DNA of 37,092 bases from Xenorhabdus sp. IM139775 (lineage in GTDB: Bacteria > Pseudomonadota > Gammaproteobacteria > Enterobacterales > Enterobacteriaceae). A program made the translations under genes and the position numbers. Every line of letters starts with the position of its first letter. Positions within the stretch are counted from its first letter, which is position 1. Positions 1 through 9,009 of the stretch are shown here, in pieces. The stretch is from NCBI RefSeq assembly GCF_028598745.1, contig NZ_JAQRFK010000031.1, positions 1-37,092 of the forward strand, in the 5' to 3' direction. Below the pieces are notes generated by a model, which made no database searches, had not been told where the DNA came from, and worked only from the letters and a program-made list of their open reading frames with translations.

Positions 1-45
1 TTGGCGACTATAAAAGCCGCTAAGGGCAGGGAGTGAGCCGCTCTT

Positions 46-91
46 AAAAAAGCAAAGCCGGAAGATCACTGGGATCTTTCCGGCCTTTGCT
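46..91 (-). terminator. Rho-independent terminator after the rhs-immunity genes
   Basis: Read on the minus strand, a long hairpin (arms about 73-91 and 51-67, with one-base bulges, pairing AGCAAAG-GCCGG with CCGG-CTTTGCT and continuing through GATC) runs straight into six T residues (46-51). It starts about 30 nt after the immunity stop codon at 121. GC-rich stem plus U-tract is the standard intrinsic terminator, so it probably ends the whole leftward transcript. Nothing else recognisable lies in 1-45. Confidence 0.85.
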
Positions 92-120
92 ATTCATGAA
101 GCTAAAAATAATTCAAATAT

Positions 121-510
121 TTAATCCCATCTTTCGTCTATATATGGAGTAATGCCATCGATTGTCAAAAAATCTGCATTACACAATAAATAGAAATCCT
201 TATTAATTATTTCAATAGAAGAACCATTATGGGTACTATTAATTTTGGGCGAACAAATAAAACCCACCCTACTTCCTTTACTTTCGAATGAATTTATATT
301 AGACATGCTTAAAACTAAATTCATCGCATTAAATCCGTTATTATTCCACTTGTTAGGGTATACGGATGGGATTTTTTTGCAAATAAAACAAAGCTGTAAA
401 GAAGAATAATGATGAAAGATATAGCTAGTGAATTCGAGTTCACTTATATCAAACTCATTATTAAACATATGTCTTATTTGCTCATTTCTTATCGCATTAC
501 TAAACCACAT
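121..510 (-). CDS. Imm50-like immunity protein for the Rhs toxin
   Basis: This 129-aa protein has no signal peptide or membrane segment, so it is probably cytoplasmic and binds the cognate toxin. Position is the strongest evidence: it begins 2 nt after the rhs stop codon, its ribosome binding site (GGAAG) lies inside the last toxin codons, and a terminator follows it. In sequence it resembles the Imm50 group of polymorphic-toxin immunity proteins: the start MW-x-N-x-I, the central Y-P-x-K-W-x-x-x-G-F-N-x-x-x-L-x-L segment (about residues 51-68) and the late I-D-x-I-x-x-Y-I stretch. That family call is from memory of the pattern. Base composition is strikingly AT-rich compared with the rhs core, as is usual for exchangeable toxin/immunity tips. 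Immunity function is inferred from context. Confidence 0.72.
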   Translation of the reverse strand: MWFSNAIRNEQIRHMFNNEFDISELEFTSYIFHHYSSLQLCFICKKIPSVYPNKWNNNGFNAMNLVLSMSNINSFESKGSRVGFICSPKINSTHNGSSIEIINKDFYLLCNADFLTIDGITPYIDERWD

Positions 511-512
511 GA

Positions 513-3500
513 TTACTTCCCTACAGCAAAATTATAATGCCCATGAGTACCCGGAACACTGCCCGTATCTAATATTTGTCCGGTTATTTTATCAACTGGT
601 CTAACATTAAAATGGGGTTCTGCTCCATGTAAAGGCGTTGCTTTCGCGTGCCCCAAACTGTGCTCTTGAATAACTATTACCGAACCTTGCTTATCTCTAT
701 AGTGATATTGTCGAGTTTGAATTGGAACACCGTTAGCATTACGAATAGAACCACCAAACCCATCTCCCAGATCTACTCTTGATATTTCAAAAGGTCGCTG
801 ACTATTTGGTATTCCCGCGTCTCGTTTAGCTTCTCTAAACGCATCACGGCGACTTGGTCCCTCATAAGTCGTTTTCTTGTTCTTAAGCAGCTTGTCACAG
901 TCTTCACCCGCCAACCCGAACGGGTCTACATACCCCACCGGATTATGCACATACCCATATGGATTAAATCCGCCTGCCAAATTCAGCGGATCGGGCGAAA
1001 TATACTGCGCCGTCTCCGGGGAGTAATAACGATGAAAATTATAGTATAAACCGCTCTCTTGGTCCTCATATTGCCCGCAGAACCTGAAATTACACCCCAC
1101 GTGATAATCCGGGTCGTTCGACGCAATTACCTGCGATTTCTCGGCTTTTCCCCACGTTTTCAACCGTTGCGCCCAAACCAGCGTGCCGTTTTCATTCAAC
1201 ATTTCGCGCACGGTGCCCTGATGGTCGCTGACAATGTAATGCAGCTTGCCTTTTTCAACACGCGCGGAGGGTGTCAGTGCCCCCGGCTCATACAGCCAGC
1301 GCACGCGGCTGTCCAGTGCCAGCGAGCCGTCGGCGTAAACCGGCGTCTCCTCAACCAACTGGTCACCGCTCCACAGGTACTCTTGCCCGTAAATTTCGGT
1401 GGCGCGGGGCGTTAAATCCGGCCGGCCATTTAGCCATCGTTGCAGGTTGGTCGCCGTCAGCTTTCCATCGTGAACCTTGAGTTTTCGGATCCTTCGGCCA
1501 AACGGATCATAGACATAGTGCCAGCGTGAGCCGTCCGGGGTTTCGCAATGGGTCAGCTGGTTTTGCGTATCCCAGCGGTAGCGCCAGACCTGCGGGCGGA
1601 AGCCATCCCGCTGCTCGGTTTTTTCCACCAGACGCCCATTGTCATCATAGCGATAGCGGATATCGCCGTGCTGCACCACCCGCCCGGCGTTCTGGCGTTG
1701 GGTCATTTGTTCCATCGCGCCTTGTGCATCCACGGGCAGGTGCTGGCTCAGGTTGCCGTTGGCATCGTAGCCAAACTGTTCCTCATGGGGACGATTGCCG
1801 TCAAACAGGGTATGCAGTATCTGGTCGTTGGCATTGTAACGGTAACGGGTTTGCCCCCAGCGGCTGTCGTCAATCACCCGCACATTATGGGCACGGTCAT
1901 ATTGCCAGCTGCGGTTGACCGCCGAGGCCTGCGGCGGAAAATGCGGGTCATTTTGTGCCAGTGTTTCCCTGAAAAAGGGGGTCGCCTGACCTGCCGACTG
2001 ATGTGCCAGCAAGCCGGTCGCGGTGTAGCGGCTGGCGAGGATAAACCCGTTGGCACTTTCCCGTACCGTTTCCCGTCCCAGCACATCATGCTGGAAGGTC
2101 AGCGGTGCATGTTGGTTAAGCTGAAAGTGGTTCAATTCACCCATCTGGCCATAGCCAAAGTGCAGGGTATGGCCATCCATGCTTTCACTGACAGGACGTC
2201 CGGTCAGGTTATCCCATTGGCGGGTGATTTCCCGCCCGTTGATACGTTCACAGGTCGGCAGGCCAGTGTCCTTGTCATACTCAAACTCAACAACCGCATC
2301 GGCATTGGCCGCCCTGATAAGCTGATGGCGGGCGTTGTATTCGTAACGGGTAGTCGCCGTGAGCTTAAGTTCCCCGTCCACCGGTTGCCAGCCCTCTTCG
2401 CGGATAAGCTGGCCGCGCGCATTGTAATGCCAGCGCTGTTGCTGCCCATCGGGGTATTGCGTCTGTGTCCGGCGGCCCAACTTATCGTACTGGTATTCAA
2501 GGGTACGGCCGGTAAAATCGGTCTCGCGAATAATTTGCCCCGCCGCATCCCGCTCATAGCGGTACACCTCCCCGGTGGAGGCGGTGACGGTACTCAGCCG
2601 GGTGAGCCGGTCATAGCCCAATTTCAGGGTGGTACCGTCGGGGCGGAGGACGGTGGTCAGCAGGTCAAACGCGCCGTAAGTGTAGCGGGTGGTGCGCCCT
2701 TCGCCGTCCGTCACGGCCACCACGCGCCGCTCGCTGTCGTAGGCCAGAGTTTGCGTGACACCGTCGGCGAGGGTAATTTCGCTCAGGCTGCCGTTGCTGA
2801 GGCTGGCATGGTCGGGGTTATATTGGTAGCGGGTCTCCTGTTTCAGCGCATCGGTAAAACGGCGCAGGCGACCCAGCGCATCCAGCTCCAGCCCGGTGGT
2901 TTCACCGTCCGGCGTCATCACGGCGGCGAGGCGTTGTTGCTCATCATAGGCGTAGTGCCACGCCCGGCCGTCCGGCAACAGGCGTTGGCGCAGTTCGCCG
3001 TGCGTGCCGTATTGGTAGGCTTCTTGGTGCCCCAATGGGTTAGTCAGCGCGGTCAGGTTGCCCTGTTCATCATAATGCCATTGCCAGCGCTCGCCGGTGG
3101 GCAGCACGCTTTCGGTCAGCTGCCCGTGCTCATCATAGCCGTAAACAAACGTTTCCCCGGTCGGCAGTTTCACTTCGGTCAGCGCCCCGTCAGGGTTGTA
3201 ATCGAAGGTGGTTATCCCACCGGCCGGATCGGCTTCCCAGAGGATTTGACTATGGCGCCACTGGCGGCGGGTAATGCGCCCCAGCGGATCGACTTCACGG
3301 GTCACTAACCCATGATGATCGTAGTGATGCCGGGTTTCGCCCCCTTCGGCATCCAGATAGGTGGTCATACGCGCCCGATCATCATAGTGGAACCGATCAT
3401 GCCAGTAACCGCTGGGAGAGGCCATACTGACCACCCGTCCCCGTTCATCATACGTGAGATGGAGATCGGTCTGGTCGGTATCGTGCCAGCGGGTCATGCG

Positions 3501-5186
3501 CCCCTGTTGGTCATATTCATGCCACAGGTGGTGGTGCTGGAACGCGTCACACTCGCTCAGGTAACCCTGCGGATCATACTGGCAGGTGACCAGTCGCTGT
3601 TGTTTTTGTTGTTCCAGATAATCCACGCTCTGGAGTTGCTGGTTGTGATAACCCAACACCAGCCGGAAACCATCCGTCCGCGTGACTTCAATCAGTTGTG
3701 ACTGTTTATCGTAGATAAACTGGATCGCGTTCTGCCGCCGATCCGTGATGGCGGACAGCTTGCGGGTATTGCCGACAGCCTGGCTGAAATGGTAAGTCAA
3801 CTGGGACTGGCGGTCAGTCAGTTGCAATTCGCCCGTCAGTTCCCCCGTCAGCAGGCAATGGGGAATATGCCGGTTACGGGCGAGTACCTGATTTTCCGGC
3901 GTACTGAAATCGTAAATGACGCCGTCGGTATCCGTGAAATCCACCCTGCCGTCGGTCAACACTAACTGGCGTGACCAGTCATCCGCCCATTTTTCACCAA
4001 ACAGGCCGCTTAACTTGGCGGCAGAACGATAGGTCCGGGTCAGGGTGATCGGCAATAATCCGGGAATGGCAATCACCGGCCAGACTTGCAGGAAGTCGCC
4101 GGTCGCCATATCGACAGGTTCCCCTTTTACACTACAGGTTCCCGTGCAGCTTCCCTCTTTGTTATTGGACGGCGTGGCGTCATCCTTGGGTGTCTCTTTG
4201 GCAGGTTTGGCATCCGGGGTGTCTCCAGATTGGCCTTTGACTTTGCCGCCGGCAGGGGGTTTGGCCTTTTTAACTACCGCTTTCGCCCCCTGTTTGGCCA
4301 GCCCGCCAGCCCCCGTTGCCAGGCTGGCGGTATTAAAAATCAGCGCCCCCCCTTGTTCCGCCTTATCCGTGATATCAAACCGGGCGGCATCCACATGACT
4401 GAGTTCGACGGCCTTGTCAACGACCTCTTTATTCCATTTATCAGCCGCAGCAAGGGCGGTATCCCCTATCGCGTCAGCCCCCATCCATTTCAAGAGATTA
4501 CCGGTGTCGCCCATCACCGCAGAAGGCAGTCCCGTTCCCGCCCGGATGGCCAGTTCACCCATATCAGGCACGGTATTCCACGCCTCTTTGGCGGCCCCAA
4601 TGGCGGCCTTGCCCGGGTTATCCCAGGCCGCCGCCAGTTTTTCCCCGGCTTCTTCCCCCCACTTTTGCACGCCTGCCTGGGTCTCATCCCACCAGTCTCC
4701 CGCCTGATCCAGCCAGCCTTTTTCCTGCGCCGTTTCCGCGGTCACCGCCGCATTGGCCGCCTCCGGCGGATTTGTGCCCTGCGGAGCCTGACCGACGATT
4801 TTACCCAGCGTGTTGCCTTCCCCGGTCGGGCTGTCATCGCGGGCTTTGGCGGGCAGGGCGTCATTGGGTTTGGGCGGATTATCGTCTTCTTTTTCCTCGT
4901 CCCATTCTGGCTTGGGAAACTCCCCACTTTTGAATTTTTCAACGGTCTGTTGCGCGGTTTTCTTAAAATCCTGCGCGGCGAAATCCGCGTCCAGCTGATT
5001 ATAGTAAACGTCCAATTCCGGGTCGGCACCGTAATCACCGTAAAAGCGGGCACTTTGCCGGTATAACGTATCCACATTGTTTAACGCTTGCTCCGCCTCC
5101 GCCTGCGTGCGGAGGTTAAATTCCTGACAATATTTTTCGGCCCGCACATCGGCGCTGTCCGGTGTGACCAGTATACTTTCTGACAT
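513..5186 (-). CDS. rhs: Rhs-family T6SS effector with C-terminal nuclease toxin
   Basis: The 1557-aa Rhs protein is presumably carried on the VgrG/DUF4150 spike into target cells. The N-terminal 340 residues or so are Ala/Lys/Pro-rich and have no PAAR domain; the separate DUF4150 gene just upstream would supply the tip. A DUF6531-type entry (C-T-G-T-C then GEPVDMATGDF near residue 355) leads into about 1000 residues of YD repeats that would form the cocoon-like shell. The core ends with the usual signature RYYSPETAQYISPDPLN and then DPFGL (1421-1425), where Rhs proteins self-cleave; the aspartates would be D1399 and D1421, although the first motif reads DPLN rather than DPxG. The final 132 residues are the toxin (separate entry). 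The start ATG has GGCGGGA upstream and lies 12 nt after the DUF4150 stop. Confidence 0.93.
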   Translation of the reverse strand: MSESILVTPDSADVRAEKYCQEFNLRTQAEAEQALNNVDTLYRQSARFYGDYGADPELDVYYNQLDADFAAQDFKKTAQQTVEKFKSGEFPKPEWDEEKEDDNPPKPNDALPAKARDDSPTGEGNTLGKIVGQAPQGTNPPEAANAAVTAETAQEKGWLDQAGDWWDETQAGVQKWGEEAGEKLAAAWDNPGKAAIGAAKEAWNTVPDMGELAIRAGTGLPSAVMGDTGNLLKWMGADAIGDTALAAADKWNKEVVDKAVELSHVDAARFDITDKAEQGGALIFNTASLATGAGGLAKQGAKAVVKKAKPPAGGKVKGQSGDTPDAKPAKETPKDDATPSNNKEGSCTGTCSVKGEPVDMATGDFLQVWPVIAIPGLLPITLTRTYRSAAKLSGLFGEKWADDWSRQLVLTDGRVDFTDTDGVIYDFSTPENQVLARNRHIPHCLLTGELTGELQLTDRQSQLTYHFSQAVGNTRKLSAITDRRQNAIQFIYDKQSQLIEVTRTDGFRLVLGYHNQQLQSVDYLEQQKQQRLVTCQYDPQGYLSECDAFQHHHLWHEYDQQGRMTRWHDTDQTDLHLTYDERGRVVSMASPSGYWHDRFHYDDRARMTTYLDAEGGETRHHYDHHGLVTREVDPLGRITRRQWRHSQILWEADPAGGITTFDYNPDGALTEVKLPTGETFVYGYDEHGQLTESVLPTGERWQWHYDEQGNLTALTNPLGHQEAYQYGTHGELRQRLLPDGRAWHYAYDEQQRLAAVMTPDGETTGLELDALGRLRRFTDALKQETRYQYNPDHASLSNGSLSEITLADGVTQTLAYDSERRVVAVTDGEGRTTRYTYGAFDLLTTVLRPDGTTLKLGYDRLTRLSTVTASTGEVYRYERDAAGQIIRETDFTGRTLEYQYDKLGRRTQTQYPDGQQQRWHYNARGQLIREEGWQPVDGELKLTATTRYEYNARHQLIRAANADAVVEFEYDKDTGLPTCERINGREITRQWDNLTGRPVSESMDGHTLHFGYGQMGELNHFQLNQHAPLTFQHDVLGRETVRESANGFILASRYTATGLLAHQSAGQATPFFRETLAQNDPHFPPQASAVNRSWQYDRAHNVRVIDDSRWGQTRYRYNANDQILHTLFDGNRPHEEQFGYDANGNLSQHLPVDAQGAMEQMTQRQNAGRVVQHGDIRYRYDDNGRLVEKTEQRDGFRPQVWRYRWDTQNQLTHCETPDGSRWHYVYDPFGRRIRKLKVHDGKLTATNLQRWLNGRPDLTPRATEIYGQEYLWSGDQLVEETPVYADGSLALDSRVRWLYEPGALTPSARVEKGKLHYIVSDHQGTVREMLNENGTLVWAQRLKTWGKAEKSQVIASNDPDYHVGCNFRFCGQYEDQESGLYYNFHRYYSPETAQYISPDPLNLAGGFNPYGYVHNPVGYVDPFGLAGEDCDKLLKNKKTTYEGPSRRDAFREAKRDAGIPNSQRPFEISRVDLGDGFGGSIRNANGVPIQTRQYHYRDKQGSVIVIQEHSLGHAKATPLHGAEPHFNVRPVDKITGQILDTGSVPGTHGHYNFAVGK
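516..911 (-). other. Rhs C-terminal toxin domain, HNH/EndoVII (EHHH-type) nuclease-like
   Basis: This is the variable tip released after DPFGL, residues 1426-1557 of the Rhs protein. It contains RRDAFREAKRDAGIPNSQRP, then TRQYHYRDKQG, then VIVIQEHSLGH with E1508, H1509 and H1513, then EPHFNVRP with H1525, and finally GTHGHYNF with H1548 and H1550. This E/H-rich arrangement matches what I know of the HNH/EndoVII 'Tox-HNH-EHHH' polymorphic toxins, predicted metal-dependent nucleases. Nuclease activity is inferred from the family; no structure or assay is implied. The DNA is clearly less GC-rich than the core it is joined to. Confidence 0.65.
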
Positions 5187-5198
5187 CGTTTTCCCGCC

Positions 5199-5555
5199 TT
5201 ATGCCCCGTTCATCCAAAATTCATCCCCGTGGCGCAACAGCAGCTTGTTGCCCGCCCGCACCGTTTGGGTATGCGTCTTCGGGTGACATTTGCCGCCCAC
5301 CGTGCCGCTTTTCACGCCATTCGCCACACCGGGCTGATCGCCCATCGTCTGCGGCACAAAACTCTGGGCGAACACCACCACCGGCTGGCCGTTGGCCCGC
5401 ACGGTTTTCACCGGCACATCGCTGCCCGCCAGTTTGGCCATCACCGGATACGGGATCGGCGGTGTTGAAGATCCCATCGGGGTCTTGCACACATCGGGCA
5501 ACATACCGATGAGCAGCCATTCACCCGCGGTGCGGGCGATATAGTTATCAGCCAT
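5199..5555 (-). CDS. PAAR-like DUF4150 spike-tip protein
   Basis: This 118-aa protein belongs to the DUF4150 group, which serves as a PAAR-like tip on VgrG. The family pattern is plain: PDVCKTPMGSSTPPIPYPVMAKL, then DVPVKTVRANGQPV, then a QTMGDQPG turn and a Gly-rich KSGTVGGKCHP stretch. I chose the ATG at 5555 (MADNYIAR) over an in-frame one 20 codons upstream because GAGGAG stands 8 nt before it and because it overlaps the end of the DUF2169 gene by 8 nt, which suggests translational coupling. It lies between the DUF2169 adaptor and the rhs gene, as expected for an effector whose Rhs chain has no PAAR domain of its own. Confidence 0.88.
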   Translation of the reverse strand: MADNYIARTAGEWLLIGMLPDVCKTPMGSSTPPIPYPVMAKLAGSDVPVKTVRANGQPVVVFAQSFVPQTMGDQPGVANGVKSGTVGGKCHPKTHTQTVRAGNKLLLRHGDEFWMNGA

Positions 5556-6765
5556 CTTTTTTCTCCTCTTCCCGTGGGGCCAGCTTGAGCAGCGGGGCAT
5601 CGGGGTCGATTTCAAACCGCGCCTCTGCCACCCGCACCGGCAGGCTGGTTTTAAAATTCAGCCGGCAGGTGAGATGCAGTGTCATCGCCTCGCTGTCGAG
5701 GATCAGCGTATCAAGGCGCATCGGCACCGGCAGCAGGGCGCCGTTGTCCAGCCGCAGCAAAATAAACGGCCGGTGCCCCGGCAGGGTGACGTGCAGGTGA
5801 CCGCCGGGGGTCAGGCCGCTTAACGTGAGGGCAATGTCGGTGTCCGGCCAGTCGATCTGTTGGTCAGCCGGGGCACCGTTCCAGTAGCGGAAGTCAAAGT
5901 CTTTCGGCAGGTAAGGGTGGCGGTGGTTGAGCCAGTCATCATCATACGTGCCGGCGAGCGGGCGGCGCGGGGTCCACGCCCGGCCGACCAGGCCCAGCCC
6001 TTGCGGCTGGCAGGCCGGGGTCTCGGGCGATAACGTGCCCGCCAGTTGGGCAGAAAAATGCGCCGCGGTGAACGGCGCCTCCGGTGCGGTGATGCGCGGG
6101 GCCGGGGAGCGGGTGAGCTGTTTGGCGTTGGCGTACCACGGCGTGACAAAGCCGGTGCCCAGCGGATTGGTGTCACAGGCGGCATGGGCAACGGGGGCAT
6201 TTTCCCCGTCCGGGTGCTGCCGGCGCTGTTCTGGTGTCAGCCGGTCACTGTCGTTAAGGTGTTCGCCCGCTTTGTCATCCGCCTGAATTTTGCATTCGCC
6301 GCCAAAGGCGTAGCGGTAATCCAGCGGTAGCGTTGAGAAAGGTTTCGGGGCCGTCAGTTGCCAATGACCGCGGGAGTCACGGATAAAGGCCCGTTCCCCG
6401 CTCACGGCCAGGGTTTTGTCAAGCAGGGTCTGGCCCTGCCTGCCTTGCACCTGCAACCGGACCGGAAACTCAGGACAGGGGCGGCCCTCCGGGGCATAAG
6501 CCGTGCCGTTGACGATAATGTCACAGCGCGGCTTAAACGGCGCGAGGTCACTCTCCTGCAACACCTGTGAGGCATTCATCGGCCCGCGGTATTCATCCTG
6601 CACACACAGGGGGGGCGCAGGCAACAGTTCGGCGGTGCACTGCCCGGCCCGATCCGGCAGCAACTGGTAGCCGATTTTCATCACCGCCACGTGGTGCTCC
6701 ACATCCTCAATATCCAGCATTGAATAGTTCATGACCGCAAACGGGGTCAAATTACGAAATTCCAT
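5548..6765 (-). CDS. DUF2169 T6SS effector adaptor/chaperone
   Basis: The 405-aa protein opens with MEFRNLTPFAVMNYSMLDIEDVEHHVAVMK, the hallmark of DUF2169, and continues with the family's Y-R-G-P-M motif, a long region on ordering of precursor, colour and Y-A-F-G-G-E (YRYAFGGECK), and P-R-R-P-L-A-G-T-Y-D-D-D-W-L. DUF2169 proteins are regularly encoded with DUF4150 tips and large effectors, and are thought to help load them on VgrG. No signal peptide or transmembrane segment is visible, which fits a cytoplasmic role. The gene lies 15 nt after vgrG and overlaps the DUF4150 gene by 8 nt. GC content is very high for this genome type. The adaptor role is inferred from context and family. Confidence 0.88.
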   Translation of the reverse strand: MEFRNLTPFAVMNYSMLDIEDVEHHVAVMKIGYQLLPDRAGQCTAELLPAPPLCVQDEYRGPMNASQVLQESDLAPFKPRCDIIVNGTAYAPEGRPCPEFPVRLQVQGRQGQTLLDKTLAVSGERAFIRDSRGHWQLTAPKPFSTLPLDYRYAFGGECKIQADDKAGEHLNDSDRLTPEQRRQHPDGENAPVAHAACDTNPLGTGFVTPWYANAKQLTRSPAPRITAPEAPFTAAHFSAQLAGTLSPETPACQPQGLGLVGRAWTPRRPLAGTYDDDWLNHRHPYLPKDFDFRYWNGAPADQQIDWPDTDIALTLSGLTPGGHLHVTLPGHRPFILLRLDNGALLPVPMRLDTLILDSEAMTLHLTCRLNFKTSLPVRVAEARFEIDPDAPLLKLAPREEEKKDG

Positions 6766-6780
6766 CCCAATCCGTCCTTT

Positions 6781-8994
6781 TTAGTTCAGGTCGATGTCTT
6801 TGCCGGTGATTTGCACCGGGCCGCTGGCCTCAAACTTGAACTCGCTGCCCTGAATCGTGATTTTGCCGCTGCTGTCCATGCGCAGGGTACTGGCACCGCA
6901 TTGCAGCTCAATCACATCCCCGGCCTTGATGGACAGGCTATGGCCGACTATCACGGATTTGTGGACACCCACCTGTTCGCTCTGGCTTAAGGTGACGGCG
7001 GTGTTCATCGCGCCCCCGACGGTCAGGGCATAGGCGAGGCCGACCGTGTCGGTGCGGGTCAGGTTAACCGTGGCCTTCTGGTGCCCCTTGACGGTGAGGG
7101 TCTGGTTTTTGTCCACGGTTTCCTTGTGGTTGGCCAGCACTTGGGTGTCGCGGTCATTGAGTACTTTAGTGTGCATGTCCTTCTGCGCATGCAGCGACAA
7201 CAGCTCGCTGCCCTTCGCATCCTCAAACAGCAGCTCGTTATAGCCCTCGCCCTTGTGGGTCTTGGAGCGGAACGCCATCTGGGTCTTGCTGCCCGGCAGT
7301 TTGCCCGGCGGGATATTGCTGGCATGGTAGGTTCTGCCGGTGACAATCGGCTGGTCCGGGTCGCCGTGCAGGAAATCCACCACCACTTCCTGGCCGATGC
7401 GTGGGATGGCCAGCATCCCCCAGCCCTGCCCGGCCCACGGCTGGCTGACCCGTATCCAGCAGGAGCTTTGGTCGTCGCTCTTACCGTATCGGTCCCACGG
7501 GAACTGCAGGCGCACGCGGCCGTACTGGTCACAGAAGATTTCCTCCCCCGCCGGCCCGACAACCTTGGCAATTTGTGGGCCATCCATCACCGGTTTGGCC
7601 AGCAGTGCCGGACGCCAGTGCTGGTTATGGCGGATAAAGCTGAACTCGCTGTGCAACGTGGTGCCGCTCTCGCCGCCGCCCGCCGTTTCCAGTGCCTGCG
7701 GCTGGCTGCCGGCATGGGTTGCACTGACCACCTGCCATGACTGGTTCAGGTCGGGGCGCGGGTGGTTTATCAGGGTGAACAGTTTGCCCGGCTGGACAGC
7801 AATCGCGTGCCCGCGCCCCTGCCCGGTCACTGCGTCGCTGCGCAGCGCCTCCAGCCGGTAGCGGGTAAAGGCCTTGCCGTGGGGTTCGTCCTTGAAGCGG
7901 CCGGGGTAGTCGTAGTGCTCGTAGTAACTTTCCTGCAACTGCTCGTCCTTCATCTGCGCCCGGAACTCCGCCGGCCACGCCGGGTTCTTGAAGGTGTAAT
8001 CCTTCAGCTCCACCTGCGCCGGGCGCACCTGCGCGCTGCTGGTCAGGTGGGTCACCGACGGTGCCCCCGTGGTGCTGGTCTCCCCCGGCTGGTACGGCAG
8101 GATGAGCCCCGGCGGCACCGAGCCGGCGTCATCGGCAAACACCAGCGTGTTGCGCCCGTTGCCGCACTCAAAGAAGTAGAAGATGCCCTCTTCCGCCGTC
8201 AGCCGTTGCAGGAAGGCAAAGTCGCTTTCCTGATACTGGACGCAGAATTCCCGTGCCGGGTGCGGGTGGCGCAGGCTGAACACCACGTCACGGATACTGT
8301 GCTCTTTCAAAATCGTGCTGACGATGCCGGCGATGTCCTGCTGCTGGAAGATGCGCGAGTTCTGGCGCAGCGTGGTGCGCCATAAATCCGGGTAAATGGT
8401 CATCCGGTAGGTGGTCTGGTGCAACCCGGTGTTGCCCTGTTCAAAGCGCGCCACCATGCCGGTGAGGCTGCGCTGCTCGACACCGTCCTGCAGAATGGTC
8501 AGGGTCGCCGCCCGATCCAGCACCGCCGGAAAGTCGATGGCCGGGTCGGCACTGGCCAGCCCCACATTCAGGCTGAACGGCTGGGAAAAACTTTCGTTCA
8601 GTGTGAAATCGGTCACCACAAACGTCTGCGGCGGCAGGCCGCCAGCAGTCAGGGTAAATTGCAGGCCACTTGGGTCACGCCCGCCCATCAGCATCTGGCC
8701 GACTTTTTCCAGCACTTTGGTGGCCGCATTCTGCCCCCCGGCTGCGCGTTTTGACAACCCTTGTCCACCGGTAAAACCGCCGCCCGGAATGAGTCCCGCC
8801 GACCCTGAAATACCGCTGCCTGAACTTCCGCCTATTCCCCCGGTAAAACCACCCCCCGGAATTAAGCCTGCCGTGCCTGACAGGCCGCCGCCCAATTTTC
8901 CTGCAACCTGTTTCGCTTTCTGAACAGTCTCTTGCCCCTGCTGAACAAAGGCTTGTCCTTTTTTCAATTTATTGAGGTTCTTTTTGATTGACAT
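6781..8994 (-). CDS. vgrG: VgrG (TssI) spike protein with glycine-rich N-terminal extension
   Basis: The 737-aa trimeric spike protein sits on the Hcp tube. The gp27-like part begins near residue 110 (LQFTLTAGGLPPQTFVV), includes the VQYQESDFAFLQRLTAEEGIFYFF motif, and passes to the gp5-like OB fold around 476-560 (DQYGRVRLQFPWDRYG, SCWIRVSQPWAGQGWG, PRIGQEVVVDFLHGDPDQPIVTGR). A beta-helix needle with T/V-rich repeats follows, and the protein ends ITGKDIDLN with no extra enzymatic domain, so it looks purely structural. Unusual is a 109-residue N-terminal extension: an amphipathic Lys/Gln helix and a glycine-rich duplicated segment. The start is supported by GGGAG 8 nt upstream. It lies 15 nt after vasL and upstream of the adaptor, tip and Rhs genes. 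Confidence 0.96.
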   Translation of the reverse strand: MSIKKNLNKLKKGQAFVQQGQETVQKAKQVAGKLGGGLSGTAGLIPGGGFTGGIGGSSGSGISGSAGLIPGGGFTGGQGLSKRAAGGQNAATKVLEKVGQMLMGGRDPSGLQFTLTAGGLPPQTFVVTDFTLNESFSQPFSLNVGLASADPAIDFPAVLDRAATLTILQDGVEQRSLTGMVARFEQGNTGLHQTTYRMTIYPDLWRTTLRQNSRIFQQQDIAGIVSTILKEHSIRDVVFSLRHPHPAREFCVQYQESDFAFLQRLTAEEGIFYFFECGNGRNTLVFADDAGSVPPGLILPYQPGETSTTGAPSVTHLTSSAQVRPAQVELKDYTFKNPAWPAEFRAQMKDEQLQESYYEHYDYPGRFKDEPHGKAFTRYRLEALRSDAVTGQGRGHAIAVQPGKLFTLINHPRPDLNQSWQVVSATHAGSQPQALETAGGGESGTTLHSEFSFIRHNQHWRPALLAKPVMDGPQIAKVVGPAGEEIFCDQYGRVRLQFPWDRYGKSDDQSSCWIRVSQPWAGQGWGMLAIPRIGQEVVVDFLHGDPDQPIVTGRTYHASNIPPGKLPGSKTQMAFRSKTHKGEGYNELLFEDAKGSELLSLHAQKDMHTKVLNDRDTQVLANHKETVDKNQTLTVKGHQKATVNLTRTDTVGLAYALTVGGAMNTAVTLSQSEQVGVHKSVIVGHSLSIKAGDVIELQCGASTLRMDSSGKITIQGSEFKFEASGPVQITGKDIDLN
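8764..8886 (-). repeat. Two 51-bp direct repeats, 72-bp period, inside vgrG
   Basis: Copies at 8836-8886 and 8764-8814 encode GLSGTAGLIPGGGFTGG (residues 37-53) and GISGSAGLIPGGGFTGG (61-77), a 24-residue period. The DNA copies differ at several third positions, so the duplication is not brand new or has been kept by selection on the protein. Confidence 0.9.
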
Positions 8995-9009
8995 GGTAAG
9001 TCTCCCTGA

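Noticed and set aside
1548-3308. 586-codon open frame on the plus strand opposite the Rhs core
   Set aside because: It mirrors the repetitive GC-rich YD-repeat coding frame, has no recognisable domain, and lies wholly antisense to a certain gene.
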